From the NCBI GenBank assembly GCA_022614805.1, contig JAKEHY010000015.1:62001-126000 (forward strand): a DNA stretch of 64,000 nucleotides, given 5' to 3'. Position 1 is the first letter of the stretch. Every line of letters begins with the position of its first letter. Shown here piece after piece: positions 16,301 to 25,511 of the stretch. The stretch comes from Candidatus Zixiibacteriota bacterium. GTDB lineage: Bacteria; Zixibacteria; MSB-5A5; DSPP01. Below the pieces are notes generated by a model that worked only from the letters and a program-made list of their open reading frames with translations, searched no databases and had not been told where the DNA came from. Made by a program: the position numbers and the translations under genes.

Positions 16301-17371
16301 GTGTGCGCGCGTAAATTTCGAGTCACCGCAACAATTTTAGCAGGCCTGGCTTGGGCTTCGTCCGTCCGTGCGCAGGAAAAACCGGCCGGGAAGGTGTGGG
16401 GGTACGCCTTTGGAGATTACTTTTACAAGTTACACGGAACGGCCGTCGAGGTATCCCCCTCGCAGTATTCGACCGTAACCAAAGATTTTCAGGCGTTTCA
16501 ATTCCGCCGGCTTCAGTTGTATTACGACCACAACTTGAGCGAAAAGTTTTTTGCCCGGTTTATGATGGAAGCGAACGACAAGACCCTGCAGCCGGACGGC
16601 AAATTCGGAGACATTCTGAAAGTCGCCTATGTGGAATGGAAAAACATCATCCCGCGAGGAAATGCCGCCCTGGGTTTGTATCCGGCGCCGACCTGGAGCT
16701 GGCTGACGGAGAGAGTGTGGAACTACCGCTCGGTTGAAAAGACCGTAACCGACTTTCGCGGTCTGGGCGGCCCCGGCGGCGCTTCCGATTTGGGGATAGT
16801 CCTGCGGGGGAATTTTGACGCCGGCAACCGCTACGGCTACGGGATAATGCTCGGAAACGGTACCGGCCAAAAAGCGGAAAACAACAAGTACAAAAAATTC
16901 TACGGCGCGTTGAGCGCCAAGCCTGTGAAGACGGTGATTCTGGAAGCGTACGCCGACTATGAACCGGGCGCAGCGGATAAAAACATTTCCACCCTGAAAG
17001 GATTTGCCGCTTATCAGGCGAGCCGGCTGACCGCCGGGGTGGAGGCCGTGTATCAAACCCAGGAAAATGCCGGCCCGTCCAGTTACGACAAAACCCCCTT
17101 CGGCATCGCCTTCTTTGCCTGGGGGCCGGTTCCCTCGACCGAAAAGCTGAACGCTTTCGTTCGCTTCGACTTTTTCAATCCCAATACGCTGGTGATGGAT
17201 TCTGGCTTTAACGAATATTTCTTCGCGGCGGGGCTGGACTATATGCCAGTGAAAAACGTGCATTTTATGCCCAATCTCTGGCTTAACGCTTTTTCGGGTA
17301 AAAGCCCGGTTGGTTTGAAAAAAGATACCGATGTGGCATTGCGTTTGACTTTTTATTATATATACGAATAA
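16301..17371 (+). CDS. Outer-membrane porin-like barrel
   Basis: 356 residues starting at GTG 16301 behind GGAGGG. Signal peptide to about residue 25 (R-A-Q-E), then alternating beta-strand sequence with many aromatic residues and an end of F-Y-Y-I-Y-E. The pattern resembles phosphate-selective porin O/P-type proteins. No heme motif is present. It may let nitrite or another small solute enter, given its place between nirK-redoxin and the oxidase; that is inference. Confidence 0.7.
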   Translation: MCARKFRVTATILAGLAWASSVRAQEKPAGKVWGYAFGDYFYKLHGTAVEVSPSQYSTVTKDFQAFQFRRLQLYYDHNLSEKFFARFMMEANDKTLQPDGKFGDILKVAYVEWKNIIPRGNAALGLYPAPTWSWLTERVWNYRSVEKTVTDFRGLGGPGGASDLGIVLRGNFDAGNRYGYGIMLGNGTGQKAENNKYKKFYGALSAKPVKTVILEAYADYEPGAADKNISTLKGFAAYQASRLTAGVEAVYQTQENAGPSSYDKTPFGIAFFAWGPVPSTEKLNAFVRFDFFNPNTLVMDSGFNEYFFAAGLDYMPVKNVHFMPNLWLNAFSGKSPVGLKKDTDVALRLTFYYIYE

Positions 17372-17395
17372 TGCCGGCGCAAGAGGAGATGTAGC

Positions 17396-18772
17396 TTGCA
17401 TTACCCTTGGTGGTACGTCCCCTTTCTCAATGCGCCGATGCTCATCGCCGTCATCGCCGTTCTGCACGTTTTAGTTTCGCATTACGCCGTTGGCGGCGGG
17501 CTCTTTCTGGCGGTGGAAACCAGCTTCGCCTACCGCACTAAGAATAAAAGCTATTTGGATTATCTCCGTCAGCACGCCTGGTTTTTCATCCTAATCACGG
17601 TGGTCTACGGCGCCATCACCGGCGTCGGCATCTGGTGGACCATCGGGTTGGCTTCCCCCTTGGCCACCGAGACCTTGATTCATGCCTTCGTTTTCGGCTG
17701 GGCGATGGAGTATGTCTTTTTCGTTCTCGAAATCGTCTCCGCCTTCATTTTCTATTACTACTGGGGACGGCTGGATGCCAAAACACACACCGCCATCGGC
17801 TGGATTTATGCCGGGGCGGCCTGGATCAGTCTGGTATTAATCACCGGCATCACAGCCTTTATGCTCCATCCTGGAAGCTGGCTGGAGAGCAAAAACTTCT
17901 GGGCCGGGTTTTTCAACCCGCAATTTGTCCCGCAAGTTTTCTCGCGCACGGGAGGCTCGTTTCTTTTGGCCTCTCTGTATGTTTATCTGCACGCCGCCTT
18001 CAAGGTGAAAGACTCGGCAATGCGGGATTTGATTGCCGCCCGTTCAGCCCGGCCGGCGCTTCTCGGTGCCATTCTGGTGGTTCTCGGCGGGGTGGGCTGG
18101 TTTGTCTTTCTGCCGGCATCGGCCAAAGCGGCATTGGCGGCGGCCAGTACGCTTAATTTGATGATGGCTTTGATCTTCGCTTTGACCGTCGCCGTTTTTG
18201 CCCTGCTTTACTTCGGGCCGTACCGGAATCCGGGCTGGCTAACGCCTGGATTTGCCATCGTGCTTTTTGTTTTGGGGCTTGCCGCTTTCTCGGCTGGGGA
18301 ATTCGTACGCGAGGCGGTGCGCAAGCCGTTTATCGTCTATAACGTGGTTTTGGGGAATCAGGTTCTGGCCGAAGAAGTTCCGGTTTTGCGGGCCAATGGC
18401 TATCTGGAAAGTGGCAGTTGGATGAGGGCGCACGTCGCCGCCCGCTTCCCGCAGGCAATTGAAAATGGGAAAATCAACGAGGCCAGGTTGTTGGAGCTTC
18501 CCAAAGAGAATCAAATCGAGCTGGGGGAGATGTTGTTTCAGTATTCCTGCAACAACTGCCACGCCCCCAAAAACGGGTTTTCGGCGGCCTCCCATTTGAT
18601 GCGGGGGTGGACAACCGAGATGATTCGAACCTGCTCGCGGGAACCGGAAAAGTTGCATTTTTTTATGCCCCCCTGGGCGGGGACGCCGGAGGAGTCGGAA
18701 CTTTTGACCCAGTACCTGATTTCGATTGCCCCTGCCCATCCTGCCGGGATGTATTTTGGAGATGAACGGTGA
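17396..18772 (+). CDS. bd-like oxidase subunit I with C-terminal cytochrome c
   Basis: 458 residues starting at TTG 17396 after GAGGAG. The first 320 residues hold about nine membrane helices resembling CydA: an early histidine (V-L-H-V-L-V-S-H) and paired glutamates in G-W-A-M-E-Y-V-F-F-V-L-E. The C-terminal 100 residues are periplasmic and carry one c-heme, C-N-N-C-H, with methionine candidates in F-F-M-P-P-W. A fused c-heme points to electron input from cytochrome c rather than quinol, as proposed for the cytochrome-c branch of the bd superfamily. The Q-loop of quinol-type CydA is not obvious. Confidence 0.75.
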   Translation: MHYPWWYVPFLNAPMLIAVIAVLHVLVSHYAVGGGLFLAVETSFAYRTKNKSYLDYLRQHAWFFILITVVYGAITGVGIWWTIGLASPLATETLIHAFVFGWAMEYVFFVLEIVSAFIFYYYWGRLDAKTHTAIGWIYAGAAWISLVLITGITAFMLHPGSWLESKNFWAGFFNPQFVPQVFSRTGGSFLLASLYVYLHAAFKVKDSAMRDLIAARSARPALLGAILVVLGGVGWFVFLPASAKAALAAASTLNLMMALIFALTVAVFALLYFGPYRNPGWLTPGFAIVLFVLGLAAFSAGEFVREAVRKPFIVYNVVLGNQVLAEEVPVLRANGYLESGSWMRAHVAARFPQAIENGKINEARLLELPKENQIELGEMLFQYSCNNCHAPKNGFSAASHLMRGWTTEMIRTCSREPEKLHFFMPPWAGTPEESELLTQYLISIAPAHPAGMYFGDER

Positions 18773-19902
18773 ACCCATCTGATTTGATAGGCCCTTCCAG
18801 TTCGCTCGGCTCTCCGGCGCCGTACTGGTTTTTGGTTTTCTTCAAAATACTCGGCTTCGTTTTGCACATCATTCCAATGAGCTTGTGGTATGCCGGGATA
18901 ATCCTCGCGCTTCTGGTTCGCTGGAAGGGGGGAGAGAACGGCCGCATCTGGTCGGGCCGGCTGATGAAGCAAATGCCGCTTTTGGTGGCCCTGGGTGTGA
19001 ATTTCGGCATCGTGCCTCTGCTTTTCACCCAAGTTTCCTACTATCAGGTTTTCTATCCCGCCACCATCTTGATGGCTTGGTTCTGGCTTTCCGTCATTTT
19101 GCTTTTGACTCTGGCCTACTACGGCGTCTACATTTACGCCTACGGCTTGAAAGAAGGAAATTCCGGGTTGACCCCGTTTCGGCAGGCGGCGGCTTGGATT
19201 GCGGCGATTTTCTTTATTGTAATTGGTTTCTTGTTTTCCAACGCCTTCAGTTTGATGACCAACCTCGGCGGTTGGCCGGCTTTGGCAGAGAAGACCGGTG
19301 AAGCGGGAGCGGTTTTGGGGACGGCACTCAACACGGGTGACTCAACACTGTGGGCAAGATGGCTTATGATGTTCGGGTTGGCCTTGACCACCACTGGTGC
19401 CTACGCCTATGTGGATGCCGGAGTTTTCGGCCGCAAAGAATCGGAGAAATACAGGCTGTGGGCAGGTGGTTTTGCTTTGAAAATCTACACCCTCGGCGCG
19501 GTCTGGTTCGCCCTTTTCGGCTCGTGGTATGTTTTCGGAACTTGGCAGGAAGAGGTCAAAGCAACAATGTTTGCTATGCCTCTTGGAATTTTGACCGTGC
19601 TGACGGCGGTGAGTCCCGGCCTGGTCTGGTTCTGTTTATGGTTTTTCCGGAAGTCGGTGAGCAAACGGGCAGCGTTTTTCGTCGCGCTGACCCAACTTGT
19701 CGTTTTGAGTCTTAACGCAGTAAGCCGGCAGATTGTTCAGAATCTGGAACTGGGAAAATTTTTGGACGTGACCGCCGAGCCGGTCAAAATGCAGCTTTCG
19801 CCCATTGTATTGTTTTTGCTCTTGTTTGTATTCGGAATCGGAGTGGTGGTCTGGATGGTGCGGAAAGTTATCGCGGTGGAAACAAGACCGGCCGCCGGTT
19901 AA
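18769..19902 (+). CDS. bd-like oxidase second membrane subunit
   Basis: 377 residues beginning at GTG 18769, overlapping the stop of the previous gene (GTGA), so the two are translated together. It has about nine membrane helices. The opening L-H-I-I-P-M-S-L-W-Y-A-G aligns in style with the first subunit, so it may be a second CydA-like chain rather than a typical CydB. No heme-c motif is present. It probably forms a heterodimer with the c-heme subunit. Confidence 0.7.
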   Translation: MNPSDLIGPSSSLGSPAPYWFLVFFKILGFVLHIIPMSLWYAGIILALLVRWKGGENGRIWSGRLMKQMPLLVALGVNFGIVPLLFTQVSYYQVFYPATILMAWFWLSVILLLTLAYYGVYIYAYGLKEGNSGLTPFRQAAAWIAAIFFIVIGFLFSNAFSLMTNLGGWPALAEKTGEAGAVLGTALNTGDSTLWARWLMMFGLALTTTGAYAYVDAGVFGRKESEKYRLWAGGFALKIYTLGAVWFALFGSWYVFGTWQEEVKATMFAMPLGILTVLTAVSPGLVWFCLWFFRKSVSKRAAFFVALTQLVVLSLNAVSRQIVQNLELGKFLDVTAEPVKMQLSPIVLFLLLFVFGIGVVVWMVRKVIAVETRPAAG

Positions 19903-19920
19903 GTAACGACTCGGCTGAAA

Positions 19921-20316
19921 ATGCTTTTTCGCGCGCTCGCCGTTTGGCTTCTTTTGGTTGCGCTTGCCATTCTCAATGCCGGCGCCCGCAATGCCTGGAT
20001 AACCCCCGTTGCCGGGGAGCTGGCGGGGCACGTTATCAGCAGTATCACGTTCGGTGTAATAATTTTCGCTGTGGCCTGGCTGTTTGTTGGCTGGATGCGC
20101 CCGGCCAACAGGGCACAGGCCTTGGGGCTTGGTTTTTTCTGGCTTTTGCTGACGGTTTTATTCGAGTTCGGTGCCGGCCATTACCTCTTCGGAAATTCCT
20201 GGGAGAAGCTCGTTGCGGACTATAACATTTTTAGAGAGCGGATTTGGGTTCTTGTGCTTCTTGCAACTTTCCTCGCTCCGTTTCTAACCGCGCGCCTGCG
20301 CGGCTTTATCCTGTAG
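19921..20316 (+). CDS. Small four-helix membrane protein
   Basis: 131 residues, four predicted membrane helices, with E-F-G-A-G-H-Y-L-F-G between helices 3 and 4 and L-T-A-R-L-R-G at the end. No function is known to me for this conserved-looking protein. It follows the oxidase genes by 18 bases and may belong to that transcript. After the stop, an AACCGGC/GCCGGTT hairpin (20324-20341) with only a short T-stretch may end the island. Confidence 0.6.
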   Translation: MLFRALAVWLLLVALAILNAGARNAWITPVAGELAGHVISSITFGVIIFAVAWLFVGWMRPANRAQALGLGFFWLLLTVLFEFGAGHYLFGNSWEKLVADYNIFRERIWVLVLLATFLAPFLTARLRGFIL

Positions 20317-20418
20317 CCAACAAAACCGGCGGCGGCCGGTTCTTGAATATAAGGTTCTGATCTATCCGGTTCGGCTAAAAATTCAAGCCCCATCCCCGTT
20401 CTGCCGATATTTATTACG

Positions 20419-21954
20419 ATGGGGGAGAAACGTGCCCGCGCGGCCGTAAAAGCGACCGTCCTGGCGGTGGACGACGAGCCGCACATTCTGGAGTTGGTTG
20501 GGGAAATGCTTTCGGAAATGGGCAGCTTCCGTGTGCTCAAGGCCAAAGCAGCCCCCGAAGCGTTCGAAATCCTCTCCTCCGACCAGGTCGATATTCTGCT
20601 TTCCGATTTGTACATGGGGGCCTACTCCGGCCTGGACATTCTGCACGAGGCCAAAGCGGCCCACCCCGATATCGTAACCATCTTTATGACCGCCCAGCCC
20701 TCTGTGGAGGGGGCCGTCGCCGTGTTGAAGGAGGGGGCCTACGATTACCTGGTCAAGCCGTTCCGCAAGGACGACCTGACGGCCGCCATCGAGCGCGGAC
20801 TGGAAAAGCAGAAACTGCAGCGGGAAAACATCCACCTGAAAGAACAGCTGGCGCTCTACCAGATTTCCGAAGCGATGGTCGGATCCATCCGGGTGGACGA
20901 GGTGTTGGGGCTAATCCTCGATTTCGTTTTGAAAGAATTCAAGGCCGATACCGCCTCGATTCTGCTCCTGGATTCCGCCACCCGCGAGCTGAAGCTCTCC
21001 CAGTTTCGCGGCAAAACCCGCGACATAGAGGGAAGCTACTTCGTTTTGGGGAACGATCCGGTCTGCCGTTCGGTCGTGGAGTCGGCCAAGCCGAAAGTGG
21101 TCAACAAAACCTCCCCCCTGGTGGCCGGTTCGCCCCAGCCCAAAATCCGCTCGATGGTTTCCTATCCCCTTTTGGCCAAGGGGAACGTTATCGGCGTTTT
21201 GAACCTGGTGCGAACGGAGATTTTGAGCTACTTCACGCAGGGGGAGCTTTTTTCCCTGGGCATCGTCGCCAGCAAAGCCGCCACCGCCATCGACTCCGCC
21301 CGGCTCTACGAGGAACTGGAAGCGGCATACTTCGACACCATCAACGTTCTGGCCAACTCCATCGAAGCCCGCGACCGCTACACCCGCCGGCACACGGACC
21401 GGGTCCGCTACCTGACCGAAATGTTGGCCGTGCAGCTGGGCTGGTCAAGCGAAAAGTTAAAGGAAGTGCGGATGGGGGGAATTCTGCACGACGTCGGCAA
21501 AATTTCCGTGCCCGACAATATCCTGAACAAACCGGGGCCTTTGACTAAGGATGAATTCGCGGTGATGAAAAAACACCCTGAAACCGGCAAGAAAATGCTG
21601 GAAGGAATTGAGTTTTTGCGGCCGGCTTTGCCCTACGTTTTGTACCACCACGAGCAGTACGACGGCAGCGGCTATCCGTTCAGCCTCAAGGGAGAAGAAA
21701 TTCCCTTCGAAGGGCGGCTTTTGGCCGTGGCGGACACCTTCGACGCCATCATTTCCGACCGCCCCTACCGCAAGGGGGCTTCCTTCGAAAAGGCGCTGGA
21801 CGAATTGGTCAAGTTTTCCGGGCGGCAATTCGACCCGACCGTGGTGGCCGCCTTCACGGCGGTCTGGGAGAACAACGTGTTGGACGTCGAATTTTTGGCC
21901 ACCGGAAAATACCTTGATGTTCCGGAAGAATACGTTCCGGCCCGCAAAAAATAG
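20419..21954 (+). CDS. Response regulator with GAF and HD-GYP domains
   Basis: 511 residues in three parts. Residues 10-130 are a receiver domain with phospho-acceptor D63 and a K-P-F motif. Residues 140-300 form a GAF sensor domain. Residues 310-490 form an HD-GYP phosphodiesterase with H357-D-V-G-K and H-H-E-Q-Y-D-G-S-G-Y-P. HD-GYP domains break down cyclic di-GMP, here probably in response to phosphorylation and a GAF ligand. No histidine kinase is next to it. It converges with the M50 protease gene, 10 bases apart. Confidence 0.92.
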   Translation: MGEKRARAAVKATVLAVDDEPHILELVGEMLSEMGSFRVLKAKAAPEAFEILSSDQVDILLSDLYMGAYSGLDILHEAKAAHPDIVTIFMTAQPSVEGAVAVLKEGAYDYLVKPFRKDDLTAAIERGLEKQKLQRENIHLKEQLALYQISEAMVGSIRVDEVLGLILDFVLKEFKADTASILLLDSATRELKLSQFRGKTRDIEGSYFVLGNDPVCRSVVESAKPKVVNKTSPLVAGSPQPKIRSMVSYPLLAKGNVIGVLNLVRTEILSYFTQGELFSLGIVASKAATAIDSARLYEELEAAYFDTINVLANSIEARDRYTRRHTDRVRYLTEMLAVQLGWSSEKLKEVRMGGILHDVGKISVPDNILNKPGPLTKDEFAVMKKHPETGKKMLEGIEFLRPALPYVLYHHEQYDGSGYPFSLKGEEIPFEGRLLAVADTFDAIISDRPYRKGASFEKALDELVKFSGRQFDPTVVAAFTAVWENNVLDVEFLATGKYLDVPEEYVPARKK

Positions 21955-21964
21955 GTTTTTGCCC

Positions 21965-23014
21965 CTACTCCATCGGAACGGGAATAAAAATCAGAATGAA
22001 AATCAAGAGGCAGAGCCAGCCGATGAGAAGGTGGCGGGGACTCAAGGGGGAGTCGTCATCCAGAGTCGGGCCGTGCTCCAGCCGGAGCAAAAACCCGATG
22101 GCCGCCCAGACCCACCAGCCGTAGAACCAGAACCCCAAAGGAACAAGCGAAACCCAGAAAAGCCGCGCCACCACTTTTTGGTTTTTGCCAAAAAGGGCGT
22201 AGGCAATGTGCCCCCCGTCCAAAGAGCCGATGGGGAGCAGGTTTAACATCGTCACCAAAAGCCCGGCCCAGCCGGCAAAACCCAGGGGGGAAATGAGGAG
22301 GGTGTACCCTTCCGGCAAGGGCCCCCAGATTATTTCCGAAAGCCATTTGGTCAAGAGTGAATCACCTAAAGTCAAACCGCCGGTGGTTTCCGGCACCATC
22401 TGGGAGGTGGACAGGCCGTAAAGCAAAGCCGGAATGGCGACGACCAAACCGGCAAGGGGCCCTGCGGCGGCGATTTCCAAAAGCTCCCTTCGATTAAAGA
22501 ACGGAGAGTTTGCCCGGATGACCGCTCCGAACGTGCCGAAGAGCGTGGGGCCGGGGATGAAATAGGGAAGCGAAACTTCCGCCCCAATTCGTTTGGCGGC
22601 AAAAAAATGCCCGGCCTCGTGGCAGGTCAGAATGGCCAGGAGGCCAAAGGCGAACGGCAGGTTTTCGAGAACCAAATTCCAATTTCCGAAAATCGCCATT
22701 CCGTATTGCAGATAGGGAGGGAAAAAGATGACCGAAAGGACCGTGGCGAAAAACAGCCCGGCCGCCAGCCAGGGAAACCGGTCTTTGACCTTTGGTTTTA
22801 TCAGCAAATGAGGAGAGGAGTTACCTCCCGCCAAGCGGGCCTCCCACCCCAGCGGCTCCAGTTGCCGGTTGGTTTCCCCCAGACGAGCCAGGTCGCTTCC
22901 GGCAGCGATTTTGTAATACAACCGGTCCCGAAAAAAGAGTTCCTTTTCCGGTTGCCAGAGAGAGGTGGCGATTCGGTTGACCGCCTCGAGTTCGGCCGGC
23001 TCGAATTTTTTCAT
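21965..23014 (-). CDS. Site-2 protease family (M50) membrane metalloprotease
   Basis: About 349 residues with some seven membrane helices. The zinc site H-E-A-G-H lies in helix 3 and the second motif N-L-L-P-I-G-S-L-D-G-G-H supplies the aspartate. The soluble N-terminal 80 residues and the overall pattern resemble plant EGY1-like proteases, which cut within the membrane. ATG 23014 is chosen; a TTG at 23023 is possible because GGAAGG sits very close to the ATG. Target proteins are unknown; divergent from xseA. Confidence 0.85.
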   Translation of the reverse strand: MKKFEPAELEAVNRIATSLWQPEKELFFRDRLYYKIAAGSDLARLGETNRQLEPLGWEARLAGGNSSPHLLIKPKVKDRFPWLAAGLFFATVLSVIFFPPYLQYGMAIFGNWNLVLENLPFAFGLLAILTCHEAGHFFAAKRIGAEVSLPYFIPGPTLFGTFGAVIRANSPFFNRRELLEIAAAGPLAGLVVAIPALLYGLSTSQMVPETTGGLTLGDSLLTKWLSEIIWGPLPEGYTLLISPLGFAGWAGLLVTMLNLLPIGSLDGGHIAYALFGKNQKVVARLFWVSLVPLGFWFYGWWVWAAIGFLLRLEHGPTLDDDSPLSPRHLLIGWLCLLIFILIFIPVPME

Positions 23015-23067
23015 CCCTTCCAATATACGTCAGCACGGGCCGGACGGAAAAGGAATACAGCCGGTTT

Positions 23068-24321
23068 ATGCTTGTGTTTTGGGAGAAATTTCAGTTACTT
23101 TTACGGCTCGGAGGAGCTATCGAAAAAGTCTGGACGGTATCCGAGCTGACCCGCTCGGTCAAAGAAAACTTGGAAGTGAACTTTCCGGCCATCTGGGTGG
23201 AGGGGGAAGTTTCCAACTATTTGCTGCACACCTCCGGCCACCGCTATTTTTCCCTCAAAGACGAAAGCGCCCAGCTCCGCTGCACCATCTGGCGGGGGGC
23301 GGGACAATATTTGAATTTCGAGCTGGAAGACGGGCTAAAGGTGCACGCCTTCGGCAATCTCACCGTTTATGAGAAACGGGGAGAGTATCAGCTCAACGTG
23401 CTCAAACTTTTGCCCATCGGGCGCGGGGAGCTGGAAATTGCTTTTCAGAAACTGAAAGAGCGGCTTTTCAAAGAGGGGCTTTTTGACGAGGCGCACAAAA
23501 AACCGATTCCGGAATTCCCGGAGCGAATCGGCATCATCACCTCCCCCACCGGCGCGGCGGTACAGGATATGCTCAAAATCTTCCGCCGCCGGTTTCCGCC
23601 CGCCGAGCTATATCTCTACCCGGCCCGGGTGCAAGGGGAAGGGGCGAAGGAGGAAATCGTCGCCGGCATTCAAGCGTTCAATGAATGGGGGGAAGTGGAC
23701 GTTATGATTTTGGGACGGGGGGGCGGCTCACTGGAAGATTTGTGGGCGTTTAATGAAGAAGAGGTGGCCCGGGCGATTTATGCTTCCCGGATTCCTGTCG
23801 TTTCGGCAGTCGGTCACGAAATTGACTTTACCATCGCCGATTTTGTGGCGGATTTGAGGGCGCCAACCCCTTCGGCCGCAGTGGAAATGGTGGTTCCAGA
23901 TAAAGAAGAACTTGAAGGAGTTGTCAAAGGATTGAAGGAACGAATAGGGGGCCTTTTTGCCCATCAATTGGCCCAAGCCCAAGCCCGGTTGGATGCGGTT
24001 TTGGGGAGCTATGGGTTAAAGAAACCAGCGGACTTGGTGAACCAGAAATCGCAGTTTGTGGACGAGCTTTCCCGGCGGGCGCAGCTGGCCTTGAGCAACC
24101 GGCTGGCACAAATGCGTCTGGAGTTAAAATCGGCTGACGAGCGGCTGGCGACCCTTTCCCCCCGGGCCGTTCTGGCAAGGGGGTATTCGATTGTGAGGCG
24201 ACGGCCGGACGGCCGGGTGGTTCGGGAGTATAAGGAGGTTAAAGCTGGTGAAGGGGTGGAATTGATTTTTTCAAAAGGGAAAGCGGAGGCGGAAGTAACC
24301 AGAACCCTGCCGGAAGAATAA
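23068..24321 (+). CDS. xseA: Exodeoxyribonuclease VII large subunit
   Basis: The 417-residue frame has an N-terminal OB fold (V-W-T-V-S-E-L-T-R-S-V-K, then V-E-G-E-V-S-N) and the catalytic core with G-R-G-G-G-S-L-E-D-L-W-A-F-N and V-S-A-V-G-H-E-I-D. With XseB it degrades single-stranded DNA. The start is uncertain. ATG 23068 gives about 17 extra residues without a well-placed ribosome site. A perfect GGAGGAG at 23110-23116 sits in front of an in-frame ATC at 23119, just where homologs begin. The stop shares a base with xseB (TAATG). Confidence 0.93.
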   Translation: MLVFWEKFQLLLRLGGAIEKVWTVSELTRSVKENLEVNFPAIWVEGEVSNYLLHTSGHRYFSLKDESAQLRCTIWRGAGQYLNFELEDGLKVHAFGNLTVYEKRGEYQLNVLKLLPIGRGELEIAFQKLKERLFKEGLFDEAHKKPIPEFPERIGIITSPTGAAVQDMLKIFRRRFPPAELYLYPARVQGEGAKEEIVAGIQAFNEWGEVDVMILGRGGGSLEDLWAFNEEEVARAIYASRIPVVSAVGHEIDFTIADFVADLRAPTPSAAVEMVVPDKEELEGVVKGLKERIGGLFAHQLAQAQARLDAVLGSYGLKKPADLVNQKSQFVDELSRRAQLALSNRLAQMRLELKSADERLATLSPRAVLARGYSIVRRRPDGRVVREYKEVKAGEGVELIFSKGKAEAEVTRTLPEE

Positions 24322-24575
24322 TGAAAAAGGAAAAAGCGCTAACTGAACCTCTGGCATTTAAAGAGCCGAAGTCGTTTGAGGCAGCCCTGACGCGGTTGGA
24401 GGAGATTTCCGCCAAGCTGGAAGCCGGGGAGACCGGGCTGGAGGAGACCCTTTTAATTTACCAGGAGGGGATAGCCCTTTCGGCCTGGTGCCAGAAAAAA
24501 TTGGATGAAGCGAATAAAAAGCTTAAATGGCTGGTCCGCACCAAAGGCGGGGAGATTGAGGTGAAAGAGGAATGA
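24321..24575 (+). CDS. xseB: Exodeoxyribonuclease VII small subunit
   Basis: 84 residues, nearly all helical, with the family signature F-E-A-A-L-T-R-L-E-E-I then L-E-A-G-E-T-G-L-E-E-T-L and a final Y-Q-E-G. It binds XseA to form the nuclease. It overlaps both neighbours: one base with xseA and ATGA with the prenyl synthase gene, the classical xseA-xseB-ispA order. Confidence 0.95.
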   Translation: MKKEKALTEPLAFKEPKSFEAALTRLEEISAKLEAGETGLEETLLIYQEGIALSAWCQKKLDEANKKLKWLVRTKGGEIEVKEE

Positions 24576-25459
24576 ACCAAACAGCAGCCCAAAGCGTCTC
24601 GGTCGATTTGCAAGCCTTTCTTGAGGAAAAGCGGGAGCTGGTTGACCGCTGGCTGGACCGGTTTTTACCGCCGGAGGGTGAGCCCCCGATGGTGTTGCAT
24701 CAGGCGATGCGCTATTCGGTTTTTGCCGGAGGAAAGCGGATTCGTCCGATTCTGGCGATTTTGTCCTTCGAGGCCTCCGGCGGCAAAGGGGATGTGATTT
24801 TCGCCCCGGCCTGTGTGATGGAACTGGTGCACACTTTTTCTCTCGTTCACGATGACCTTCCCTGTATGGATGATGATGACTTGCGCCGCGGCAAGCCGAC
24901 TTTGCATAAGCTTTTCGGCGAGGGGGTCGCGGTTTTGGCCGGGGATGCCCTTTCTGCTTTGGCCTTCGAGCTTCTGGCTCCCTTCGGCCCGGAGGTTTTG
25001 ACCACCTTTACGAAGGCTTTGGGACCCCGGGGGATGCTGGGGGGACAGGTGGGGGATTTGAAGTCGGAGGGAAAGAAAGTGACCCTTTCGCAGGTGGAAG
25101 AAATTCACAAGATGAAAACGGCGGCTTTGATTGCCGCATCGCTCAAGATCGGAGCTCTGGTTGCCGGAGCGCCGAAAGAAGAGGTGGAAGGATTTTTCCG
25201 CTTCGGGGAAAAACTGGGGCTGGCGTTTCAAATCGTGGATGACGTTCTGGAAGCCACCGGCAACGACTTAGCCCTGGGAAAGGTGACCGGGGGGGATCGG
25301 CGCAAGGAAAAGGCGACCTATCCTTCCGTTATCGGTGTGGAAAAATCGAAAACCATTGCGCGCCGGCTGGTTGAGGAGGCAAAATCGGAGATCGTCTTTC
25401 CGGACGGGAATTATCCCTATCTTTCACTCGCGGCGGATTATATTGTGGCGCGGGTATAA
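24572..25459 (+). CDS. ispA: Polyprenyl (farnesyl/geranyl) diphosphate synthase
   Basis: 295 residues. The first aspartate-rich motif is H-D-D-L-P-C-M-D-D (D-D-x4-D, the bacterial short-chain form), with G-G-K-R-I-R-P upstream for diphosphate binding. The second region is F-Q-I-V-D-D-V-L-E. It condenses isopentenyl diphosphate with allylic substrates to make C15 or C20 chains. ATG overlaps the xseB stop. Placement next to dxs gives a compact isoprenoid block. Product length cannot be fixed from the sequence. Confidence 0.92.
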   Translation: MNQTAAQSVSVDLQAFLEEKRELVDRWLDRFLPPEGEPPMVLHQAMRYSVFAGGKRIRPILAILSFEASGGKGDVIFAPACVMELVHTFSLVHDDLPCMDDDDLRRGKPTLHKLFGEGVAVLAGDALSALAFELLAPFGPEVLTTFTKALGPRGMLGGQVGDLKSEGKKVTLSQVEEIHKMKTAALIAASLKIGALVAGAPKEEVEGFFRFGEKLGLAFQIVDDVLEATGNDLALGKVTGGDRRKEKATYPSVIGVEKSKTIARRLVEEAKSEIVFPDGNYPYLSLAADYIVARV

Positions 25460-25511
25460 AAACAATTCATTTTTGAGACGTTGATTCATGAAAAAGTGAA
25501 GAAGACCAAGC

